Under the pieces are notes generated by a model, which was given only the letters and a program-made list of their open reading frames with translations, ran no database searches and had not been told where the DNA came from. Below are positions 1-6,210 of a stretch of DNA of 28,867 nucleotides, in pieces (positions within the stretch are counted from its first letter, which is position 1; each line of letters opens with the position of its first letter). Location: positions 1 through 28,867 of the forward strand of contig JAFZEQ010000034.1 in assembly GCA_017560605.1 (NCBI GenBank), given 5' to 3'. Origin of the DNA: Paludibacteraceae bacterium (GTDB taxonomy: Bacteria > Bacteroidota > Bacteroidia > Bacteroidales > Paludibacteraceae). The position numbers were made by a program, and so were the translations under genes.

Positions 1-1
1 G

Positions 2-1339
2 GCTAAAAAAGGTGACGCTCAAGCACAATACAATGTGGCACTATGCTACGAAAAAGGCGAGGAAATTGAGAAAGACCTAGCTCTAGCTATTCAATGGTAT
101 ACTAAAGCAGCGGAGCAAGAATATGCACCGGCGCAATTTAACCTAGGTGTTTGCTACGCCACTAGTCGAGGCGTTGAGCAAGACTATACACAAGCAGTGC
201 AGTGGTTCCGTAAAGCAGCGGAACAAGGTGATGCAAAGGCGCAATATAACCTAGGTTATTGTTACCAATATGGCGAAGGCGTACAGCAAGATTATACCCA
301 AGCAGCGCATTGGATCCGCAAATCAGCGGAGCAAGGATTGGCGGATGCGCAATATAACTTAGGTCTTTGCTACGCCACTGGTCAAGGCGTAGAGCAAGAC
401 TATACACAAGCAGTGCAGTGGTACCGCAAAGCAGAGGGGCAAGGATATGCACCGGCGCAATTTAACCTAGGTCTTTGCTACCAATATGGCGAAGGCGTAG
501 AGCAAGACTATACAAAAGCAGTGCAGTGGTACCGCAAGGCAGCAGAACAAGGATTGGCAGAGGCGCAACATAACCTAGGCAATCGCTATTACTTTGGCGA
601 AGGCGTTGAGCAAAGTTATACCCAAGCAGCAGATTGGTACCGCAAATCAGCGGAGCAAGGACATACACCGGCGCAATATGGTTTAGGTCTTTGTTACGAA
701 TATGGCGAAGGCGTAGAGCAAGACTATACCCAAGCCGCGCATTGGTACCGCAAGGCAGCGGAGCAAGGATATGCACTGGCGCAATTTAAACTAGGCAATT
801 GCTACACCTATGGTCTGGGCAAGCAAGATTATACCCAAGCAGTGCATTGGTGGCGTAAAGCTGCAGAACAAGGATTGGCACCGGCGCAATTTAACCTAGG
901 TTATTGTTACCTATATGGCGAAGGTGTAGAGCAAGATTATACCCAAGCAGTGCATTGGTACCGTAAAGCAGCGGAACAAGGAAATGCAAAAGCGCAATAT
1001 AACCTAGGTCTTTGCTACTACAACGGTTGGGGTGTAGAGCAAGATTATACCCAAGCCGTATATTGGTTCCGCAAAGCGGCGGAGCAAGGATTGGCAGAGG
1101 CGCAATATAACCTAGGTCTTTGCTACTACAACGGTTGGGGTGTAAAGCAAGATTATACCCAAGCAGCAGATTGGTACCGTAAGGCGGCGGATCAAGGAGA
1201 TGCAGAAGCGCAATATAACCTAGGTCTTTGCTACTACAACGGTTCGGGTGTAAAGCAAGATTATATACAAGCCGTATATTGGTTCCGCAAAGCAGCGGAG
1301 CAAGGATTGGCAGAGGCGCAAGAAGCGTTGAAGATTTAG
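2..1339 (+). CDS. Sel1-like repeat (SLR) protein, 5' end outside window
   Basis: The reading frame is open from base 2, and the residues before the first GTG (base 35) already match the repeat, so the gene begins upstream of the window. The visible part is twelve 36-residue Sel1 repeats plus a 14-residue stub. The repeat core is AEQG-x-A-x-AQYNLGLCY followed by G-x-GVEQDYTQA and W-Y/F-RKA. One unit (about residues 249-283 from base 35) is a residue short in its GxG loop. Sel1 repeats are TPR-like helix pairs that bind proteins; known members act as adaptors in signalling, envelope or host-interaction roles, but no partner can be read here. Any signal peptide is out of view. The 108-bp DNA units are nearly identical near the 3' end, which suggests recent duplication or gene conversion. 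The family call is firm; the function is unknown. Confidence 0.93.
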   Translation, partial: AKKGDAQAQYNVALCYEKGEEIEKDLALAIQWYTKAAEQEYAPAQFNLGVCYATSRGVEQDYTQAVQWFRKAAEQGDAKAQYNLGYCYQYGEGVQQDYTQAAHWIRKSAEQGLADAQYNLGLCYATGQGVEQDYTQAVQWYRKAEGQGYAPAQFNLGLCYQYGEGVEQDYTKAVQWYRKAAEQGLAEAQHNLGNRYYFGEGVEQSYTQAADWYRKSAEQGHTPAQYGLGLCYEYGEGVEQDYTQAAHWYRKAAEQGYALAQFKLGNCYTYGLGKQDYTQAVHWWRKAAEQGLAPAQFNLGYCYLYGEGVEQDYTQAVHWYRKAAEQGNAKAQYNLGLCYYNGWGVEQDYTQAVYWFRKAAEQGLAEAQYNLGLCYYNGWGVKQDYTQAADWYRKAADQGDAEAQYNLGLCYYNGSGVKQDYIQAVYWFRKAAEQGLAEAQEALKI

Positions 1340-1421
1340 GGTATTAGCGTTTAGCGGTGAAGGCTCCGCGGTGAAACGGTTAAAGGGTGATTTAAAGTCA
1401 AGAATACTCTCAACTGAGTTA

Positions 1422-1464
1422 GTGTAGAGGTGTAGGGTGTAGGGTGTAGAGTGTAGGGTGTAGA
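1422..1464. repeat. GTGTAGR heptamer tandem array
   Basis: Six copies of GTGTAGG or GTGTAGA lie head to tail, with one extra G after the first copy. Noncoding; lies just downstream of the Sel1 gene. Confidence 0.85.
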
Positions 1465-1530
1465 GGCGGGGAAATAAAAGCCACTTTGTCGTGAGACGAG
1501 GGGCGTTTGTTTGTATTTTATCAGCATAAA

Positions 1531-1562
1531 TTTGTATTATTAAATAAAAAGTTGTACCTTTG
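1531..1562 (+). promoter_or_regulatory. Bacteroidota-type promoter upstream of TPR protein gene
   Basis: The -33 box TTTG (1531-1534) and the -7 box TACCTTTG (1555-1562) are separated by 20 bp, the geometry seen at the other promoters of this window. It would give a 5' leader of about 150 nt containing the TTGAA octamer array. A second possible -7 box, TATCTTTG at 1669-1676, is nearer the start codon but has no matching -33. Confidence 0.7.
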
Positions 1563-1581
1563 TAGCGCAAAGGTTTTAACC

Positions 1582-1654
1582 TTGAACATTTGAAACATTT
1601 GAATTATTAAATTTTTGAATTATTGAATTCTTGAATTTTTGAATTCTTCAATCA
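1582..1654. repeat. TTGAA-N3 octamer tandem array
   Basis: TTGAA starts at 1582, 1590, 1599, 1615, 1623, 1631 and 1639, an almost strict 8-bp period. A decayed copy (TTAAATTT at 1607) and TTCAATCA at 1647 keep the phase. It lies in the probable leader of the following gene. Confidence 0.8.
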
Positions 1655-1721
1655 TATGAAAAAAATACTATCTTTGTCAAAATTTTAACAAAATAGATTA
1701 ATAACTTAACACACCACACCT

Positions 1722-3332
1722 ATGAAACGTCTACTAACTAGCCTACTGACACTTGTGCTGACACTCACACTCGCCGCACAGAAAAAAAGTGATAAATCTA
1801 CGTCTATGAACCTACAATGGGGTATAGAAGCATTAAGGAATGGAGAAATAGAAGAAGGAATGGCACTATTAGAAAAGGTGATTGCCGATGATCCAACCAA
1901 TGGTTACGCCTACCTTTGGCTAGCTTTGGGACGTAGCACAAGCGATGATGTAGATGCTATACTAACAGATGTCAACAATGCACTGAAATATCTACCTAAA
2001 AAAGATAAGAAATATAAAGGTACTGCATATAGTGTTAGAGCTAAGGTCTATCTAGCACAAAAAGACACAGTCGCAGCACTCAATGACTATACTCTGGCAA
2101 TAAAGTGTGCTCCAGATTTCAAATCACTATACGAAGAAAGAGCTCAGTTGTACTTTGAACTACATCAGTACGAACTATCTAACAACGATTATGACAAGCT
2201 ATTAGAACTAGACCCTAATTCTGGACTAGGTTTTATGGGTAAAGGTAGAAACTACCGAGATCTAAGACGATACGACTTGGCTATCAAGCATTTTACATAT
2301 GTATTACAAACACATCCAAACTATTCGAAAGCTTACTCCTTCCGCGCAGAATGCTTGCTTATGCAAAATAATTATAGCGAAGCTGCAGACGACATCCTTT
2401 TAGCACTAGATATAGATGAAGATGATAAGGCTCGTATGCTATTGATTGACGAGTTCAATGGTGACAAGATGAATGTGATGAAGAAGAAACTAGAACGTAT
2501 GAAAAGTAAAGAGCCTAATCGAGTTCTATGGTGCTACTATTTAGCTCTACTACAAGAAGTAAATGAGCTATACAAAGACGCTATCAGGCATTACAAGGAG
2601 GCTAAGCGTATTGATCCAAATGTTGTAGTGGACGAGCGTTTGGCTGTATGTTACGCTTGTATGGGCAACTATGCTAAAGCAGTTGAGCATATCAATCCGA
2701 TGATAGAAATAGATAGCACCAGACGTACCCTATATAGCAGACGCGCACACTACTACAGCGAACTAGGAGAGGTGCAAAAAGCCATAGAAGATTACGATAC
2801 CTACGCAAGATTTGATCCAGAAAACAGTCTAGCATATTATTTTCTTGGATGGGAAAAACATATGGCAGGACAGTACGAAGAAGCTATAGAGGACTTTACC
2901 AAAGGTATCGCTATAGATAGCACCTTTTCCCCAATTTTAGATGGTCGCGCTAGAAGTTATCTAGCACTAGGACAAACAGAACTTGCCAAAGCTGACTTTG
3001 AGAAGATACTAAGCTTTGACACGGTACCTGGTGGTAACTCCTGTGCTGCCTTTGCATACCACTTTTTAGGCCAAGACTCGCTAGCCATTGACTATGCCTT
3101 GCGTTGCCTAGAAGTAGATACAGACGCCTATTACAATGTGGCCTGCGCTTACGCACTAGCTGGCGATGCTGATAAAGCTGTAGAGTACTTGAGAAAAGCT
3201 TTTGAGGACGGTTTTGTTCGCTTTTACCACCTGAGCAGAGATGTGGACTTTGATGCTATCCGACAAGATCCTGCATTCCAAGCACTGATAAAAGAATACA
3301 CAGAGAAGATCCAACAGAGCTGGGAGGAGTAG
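1722..3332 (+). CDS. Exported tetratricopeptide-repeat (TPR) protein
   Basis: A 536-residue protein. The N-terminus (basic MKR, then a run of Leu/Thr ending LAAQ, about residues 1-20) is a type I signal peptide, so it should be periplasmic or outer-membrane associated. The rest is TPR units: recurring helix pairs with A-x2-Y/F and a closing DP or P at the turn (for example around residues 30-70, 130-230 and 285-460), with ELDP-like and IDPN-like turns. No enzyme domain is visible. TPR arrays are protein-binding scaffolds. Only 38 bp separate it from the downstream lipoprotein gene, so the two are probably co-transcribed and may act together. The ATG at 1722 is chosen because the signal peptide starts there. 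Partner and role are unknown. Confidence 0.88.
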   Translation: MKRLLTSLLTLVLTLTLAAQKKSDKSTSMNLQWGIEALRNGEIEEGMALLEKVIADDPTNGYAYLWLALGRSTSDDVDAILTDVNNALKYLPKKDKKYKGTAYSVRAKVYLAQKDTVAALNDYTLAIKCAPDFKSLYEERAQLYFELHQYELSNNDYDKLLELDPNSGLGFMGKGRNYRDLRRYDLAIKHFTYVLQTHPNYSKAYSFRAECLLMQNNYSEAADDILLALDIDEDDKARMLLIDEFNGDKMNVMKKKLERMKSKEPNRVLWCYYLALLQEVNELYKDAIRHYKEAKRIDPNVVVDERLAVCYACMGNYAKAVEHINPMIEIDSTRRTLYSRRAHYYSELGEVQKAIEDYDTYARFDPENSLAYYFLGWEKHMAGQYEEAIEDFTKGIAIDSTFSPILDGRARSYLALGQTELAKADFEKILSFDTVPGGNSCAAFAYHFLGQDSLAIDYALRCLEVDTDAYYNVACAYALAGDADKAVEYLRKAFEDGFVRFYHLSRDVDFDAIRQDPAFQALIKEYTEKIQQSWEE

Positions 3333-3370
3333 TGTTGAAGGATCGCTTAACCGACATAAACCGATAATAT

Positions 3371-4474
3371 ATGAATAAAATACTATCTCTTTTTCTCGCG
3401 GCTCTGACGCTATCGCTAGTTGGATGCTCTGTCTTCTTAGGTGATGTCAAAACTGAAAAATGCAAGGATGTAACAATGAATTCGGCTTTGCTACAAGGCA
3501 AACTCAGAATCGAACTGACGAAGTATGACAAAGTGGAGTTTGGTATCCTACTATCTGAATTAGAAGACGAAATAGAAGACTACAAAGGTCAAAAATTATA
3601 TGCACAAGCATTAATGAATCAAAGCTTCGAAGTAGAAGCAAACGGCCTTAAACCAGCTACCGATTATTACTATTGTGCCTGGGTACTGCTTAATAATACA
3701 CAGTACAAGTTTGGTAGAATCAAACGATTTACCACCGATAGTAGCAACTCCGGACAACAAAATGCTATGGGCGTCTTCTCTGTAAGTCCGTCTACTAAAG
3801 TTGGTTTTTCACCTGGCAATCTACAATACGACGAGTCTACTAACAGCTGGACTTTTGCCAAAGAGCAGTGGGAGAGCGTAGGTGATAGGCATTTAATAGA
3901 CAGGAAAAAAGATCTTCTGGGCTGGAGTGCCAACTCAGCCTCTGCTAGATATGGCGTAAGTGCGTCTACTAACAATAACGACTATAACGGTTCGTTTGCA
4001 GATTGGGGACAAAACAGCATTGATGGCGGTGCTCCTAATACATGGCGCACGCTAACAAGCAGCGAGTGGAACTACCTGCTTTTTGAGCGTCCTAACGCCG
4101 CATCACTAATGGGCGTAGCCCGCGTAAATGGCTACAATGGTTTGGTGATTCTACCAGACAACTGGAAATGCCCTAGCGGAATAGTCTTTAGGCCTGGTTT
4201 TGCAAAGGAGTACAATATCATAGCATACTCTCAGCATCAGTCATATACCGATACCGAGTGGTATAAACTAGAGCAAGCAGGTGCCGTCTTTTTACCTGCA
4301 GCAGGAACACGTAGTGGCAAGGATATAGATAACGAACAAGACTATGGGCGCTATTGGTCTGCTACTAGCAATGGTGCATATGTCAGTTACTTGCGATTCC
4401 GCTCAGGTGGAGCCAATATGCATGAGCATGAACGCTCAGTAGGTCGCTGCGTAAGACTGGTGAAGGATTACTAA
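3371..4474 (+). CDS. Surface-type lipoprotein with FN3-like and FISUMP-like domains
   Basis: A 367-residue protein. The signal peptide ends in a lipobox LVGC with Cys19 as the lipidated residue. Residues of about 25-122 resemble a fibronectin-III-like fold: an 'A-x-L-x-G-K' strand early, then 'GLKPATDYYY' and a closing RFTT. Residues of about 130-367 match the Fibrobacter succinogenes major paralogous (FISUMP)-like style common in Bacteroidales: a start of the type F-S-V-S-P-x-x-K-V-x-F-S-x-GNLQY, W-R-T-L-T-S-x-E-W, L-P-D-N-W-x-C-P-S-G, GAVFLPAAGTRSG, a Y-W-S-A-T-S turn, and an ending R-x-V-R-L-V. That domain type is usually considered related to the formylglycine-enzyme/C-type-lectin fold and has no known catalysis. 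The gene follows the TPR gene by 38 bp and ends at a strong terminator. A ligand or adhesion role is an inference. Confidence 0.82.
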   Translation: MNKILSLFLAALTLSLVGCSVFLGDVKTEKCKDVTMNSALLQGKLRIELTKYDKVEFGILLSELEDEIEDYKGQKLYAQALMNQSFEVEANGLKPATDYYYCAWVLLNNTQYKFGRIKRFTTDSSNSGQQNAMGVFSVSPSTKVGFSPGNLQYDESTNSWTFAKEQWESVGDRHLIDRKKDLLGWSANSASARYGVSASTNNNDYNGSFADWGQNSIDGGAPNTWRTLTSSEWNYLLFERPNAASLMGVARVNGYNGLVILPDNWKCPSGIVFRPGFAKEYNIIAYSQHQSYTDTEWYKLEQAGAVFLPAAGTRSGKDIDNEQDYGRYWSATSNGAYVSYLRFRSGGANMHEHERSVGRCVRLVKDY

Positions 4475-4523
4475 GATCACCTTGGTGATAGAAAGAAAAT
4501 GTTTTATAAAGTGGTAATGAAAT

Positions 4524-4553
4524 AAAAAAAGTTGCAGAAATGCAACTTTTTTT
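4524..4553. terminator. Bidirectional intrinsic terminator
   Basis: A perfect inverted repeat: seven A, GTTGCA, loop GAAA, TGCAAC, seven T. It lies between convergent genes (lipoprotein on plus, folA on minus) and works in either direction because A- and T-runs flank the stem. Confidence 0.93.
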
Positions 4554-4571
4554 ACACGGAGGCTGCTAATA

Positions 4572-5057
4572 CTAGCGCTTCCTATACGTCTTAAAGGTAA
4601 ACGCGTAGGCGTGTTTGTCGTCGGCTGCGTGATGCTCCTCGTCTACACACTGCCATACCGCAGGGTCAATCGAAGGGAAGAAAGTATCGGCATCATCCCA
4701 AGTGTGGTGCACATGCGTGATATACAACTCATCAGCTAGTGGCATAAACTGACGATAGACCTCGCCTCCACCTATGATAAACACATTATCCTGCACTGTC
4801 AACATCGATTGCAAATGCTCGATAGAGTGCGCCACATCTACACCCTCGTGAGCAAAAGACTCGTCGCGAGTCAAAACAATATTCCTACGATTAGGCAATG
4901 GACGACGGGGTAGAGAGAAGAAAGTCTTCTTGCCCATAACCACAGTAGCACCCGTAGTAAGTGCTTTGAAATGCTTTAAGTCATCTGGCAAATAGCAAAG
5001 CAAGTCACCCGCCTTGCCAATGGCGTTATTCTCTGATATTGCTACGATAAGTTTCAT
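4572..5057 (-). CDS. folA: Dihydrofolate reductase
   Basis: A 161-residue protein, the usual length for bacterial DHFR, which reduces dihydrofolate to tetrahydrofolate with NADPH. Visible motifs: LIVAISENNAIG at the N-terminus, LPDDLKHF (residues 23-30, with Asp26 as the catalytic acid matching E. coli Asp27), VMGKKTF (40-46), PLPNRRNIVLTR (53-64), the NADPH glycine turn IIGGGEVY (94-101) and YITHV (112-116). Residue 21, which aligns with E. coli Trp22, is Cys. The gene lies 78 bp downstream of thyA on the same strand, a logical pair because thymidylate synthase produces the dihydrofolate that this enzyme recycles. Transcription ends at the hairpin at 4524-4553. ATG at 5057 is the only sensible start. 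Confidence 0.97.
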   Translation of the reverse strand: MKLIVAISENNAIGKAGDLLCYLPDDLKHFKALTTGATVVMGKKTFFSLPRRPLPNRRNIVLTRDESFAHEGVDVAHSIEHLQSMLTVQDNVFIIGGGEVYRQFMPLADELYITHVHHTWDDADTFFPSIDPAVWQCVDEEHHAADDKHAYAFTFKTYRKR

Positions 5058-5080
5058 ATGGATTGTTGGTTTTTGTTTTA

Positions 5081-5119
5081 TCCGGTTAGCCGGATGGACC
5101 GGTTAGCCGGTTAGCCGGG
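5081..5119. repeat. CCGGTTAG short-period palindromic array
   Basis: Copies of CCGGTTAG start at 5082, 5099 and 5107, with partial units at 5090 and 5115, giving an 8-9 bp period. Because CCGG is self-complementary, the array also forms hairpins such as TCCGG-TTAG-CCGGA (5081-5094). It fills half of the gap between thyA and folA and would be inside their common transcript. Confidence 0.8.
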
Positions 5120-5135
5120 AGTGCACTGAGGGACC

Positions 5136-5930
5136 TTACACCGCTACGACGCCAGGGATATGTGGGTGAGGATCGTAGTCGACCAATGTGAAGTCCTCGA
5201 ACTTAAAGTCGAACAAATCCTTCACATCTGGGTTAATAATCATTTTAGGTAACGCACGCGTGTCGCGCGTGAGCTGCAACTCAACCTGCTCAAAGTGGTT
5301 GGTATAAATATGCGCATCGCCAAAAGTGTGGACAAAGTCACCAGCCTTCAAACCCGTAACCTGAGCCATCATCATTAGTAGTAATGCATATGATGCAATA
5401 TTAAATGGTACACCCAAGAAGATATCCGCTGAGCGTTGATACAACTGCAGACTCAAACGACCATCCGCTACATAAAACTGGAACAAGGTGTGGCATGGCG
5501 GAAGAGCCATATTGTTGACCTCAGCTACATTCCATGCACTAACGATATGACGACGTGAGTTAGGGTTTTTCTTGATTTGCTCAACTAGCAACTTGATTTG
5601 GTCGATATGGCCACCTTGGTAGTCAGGCCATGAACGCCACTGATGGCCATACACTGGACCTAGCTCGCCATTCTCGTCCGCCCACTCGTTCCAAATACGT
5701 ACACCGTGTTCTTGGAGATACTTGACATTGGTATCACCTCGTAGAAACCATAGTAGCTCGTATATGATAGATTTGAGGTGAAGTTTCTTTGTGGTTAAGA
5801 GAGGAAAACCCTCTTCTAAATTAAATCGCATTTGATGACCAAAAACCGACTTGGTACCGGTACCTGTACGGTCTTGCTTGATGGTACCTTCGCGCATGAC
5901 GCGCTCACATAGATCCAAATATTGTTTCAT
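5136..5930 (-). CDS. thyA: Thymidylate synthase
   Basis: A 264-residue protein, the same length as E. coli ThyA, making dTMP from dUMP with methylene-tetrahydrofolate as carbon donor and reductant. The catalytic Cys146 lies in [10 protein letters not shown], and the phosphate-binding Arg pair is in NSRRHI (Arg126-Arg127). Other conserved blocks are QDRTGTGT (19-26), FPLLTTKKL (42-50), [11 protein letters not shown] (58-68), the [13 protein letters not shown] dUMP loop and [12 protein letters not shown] near residue 210. The C-terminus ends VAV, as expected for the mobile tail that closes over the active site. It is the first gene of the thyA-folA pair. The ATG at 5930 matches family starts. 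No feature departs from the family. Confidence 0.98.
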   Translation of the reverse strand: MKQYLDLCERVMREGTIKQDRTGTGTKSVFGHQMRFNLEEGFPLLTTKKLHLKSIIYELLWFLRGDTNVKYLQEHGVRIWNEWADENGELGPVYGHQWRSWPDYQGGHIDQIKLLVEQIKKNPNSRRHIVSAWNVAEVNNMALPPCHTLFQFYVADGRLSLQLYQRSADIFLGVPFNIASYALLLMMMAQVTGLKAGDFVHTFGDAHIYTNHFEQVELQLTRDTRALPKMIINPDVKDLFDFKFEDFTLVDYDPHPHIPGVVAV

Positions 5931-5963
5931 GAGTATATAAAAATGCTTAGTTTAATAAAAAGT

Positions 5964-5995
5964 CAAATGTTGAAAGTCAATGATCTGTTTTAAAA
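5964..5995 (-). promoter_or_regulatory. Possible weak thyA-folA promoter
   Basis: On the minus strand AACATTTG (5971-5964) stands 20 bp from TTTT (5995-5992). Both differ by one base from the TTTG/TAnnTTTG consensus used elsewhere in the window, but spacing and distance to the thyA start (34 bp) fit. Confidence 0.35.
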
Positions 5996-6087
5996 CGACA
6001 ATTAATGTCGTACTGCGAAGCGATCGTTCGAGCGCAGCAAGATAAGAATTATAGTTGTCAATTAGTGTCAATTTTTTACCAGGGATG

Positions 6088-6138
6088 TTTGTGGTTTGGT
6101 TAAAAGAATGACTGCGTCATTAGTAACCAAACTACAAA
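6088..6138. other. Long two-part hairpin downstream of porE
   Basis: The outer arms at 6088-6102 and 6124-6138 pair over 15 positions (a G-U wobble in plus-strand RNA), and an inner stem AATGAC/GTCATT (6107-6112, 6116-6121) closes on the loop TGC. There is no T-run beside it, so it is not a classical terminator. It could be a transcript end stabiliser or processing site. Confidence 0.8.
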
Positions 6139-6178
6139 ATATCTGTTAAGTGCTTGAACCGGGGGGACCGGGGGAGCT

Positions 6179-6210
6179 AATTCAAAATTCTTAATTCAAA
6201 ATTCTTAATT
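6179..6210. repeat. AATTCAA/AATTCTT heptamer array
   Basis: Two copies of a 14-bp unit, each made of AATTCAA plus AATTCTT, followed by AATT that runs into the porE stop codon (TAA, 6211-6209 on minus). The underlying period is 7 bp. Confidence 0.8.

Larger units (their letters stand above)
1340..1721. other. 382-bp intergenic region with promoter and two short-period arrays
   Basis: No credible gene lies here. Going 5' to 3' it holds a direct repeat of GCGGTGAA, a GTGTAGR heptamer array (1422-1464), a full promoter (1531-1562), a TTGAA-N3 octamer array (1582-1654) and a second -7-like box TATCTTTG (1669-1676) that lacks a well-spaced -33. No terminator hairpin with a T-run was seen after the Sel1 gene. 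Confidence 0.75.
5931..6208. other. 278-bp intergenic region with hairpins and short repeats
   Basis: No gene seen. It contains a possible weak thyA promoter (5964-5995), a small hairpin ACGACA-ATTAA-TGTCGT (5995-6011), a nearby CTGCG/CGCAG inverted pair (6013-6037), a long two-part hairpin (6088-6138), a doubled ACCGGGGG unit (6158-6174) and a heptamer array (6179-6210) that reaches the porE stop codon. Confidence 0.7.

Noticed and set aside
162..776. Open frames on the minus strand inside the Sel1 gene
   Set aside because: They are periodic because the repeat DNA lacks stops in that frame; the residues are low-complexity and match no family.
1422..1654. CRISPR-like array
   Set aside because: The units are 7-8 bp with no unique spacers and there are no cas genes.
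3371..4474. Diversity-generating retroelement target
   Set aside because: The fold is compatible, but there is no reverse transcriptase, accessory gene or template repeat in the window.
6088..6138. Intrinsic terminator for porE
   Set aside because: The stem is strong but no T-run follows it on the minus strand.
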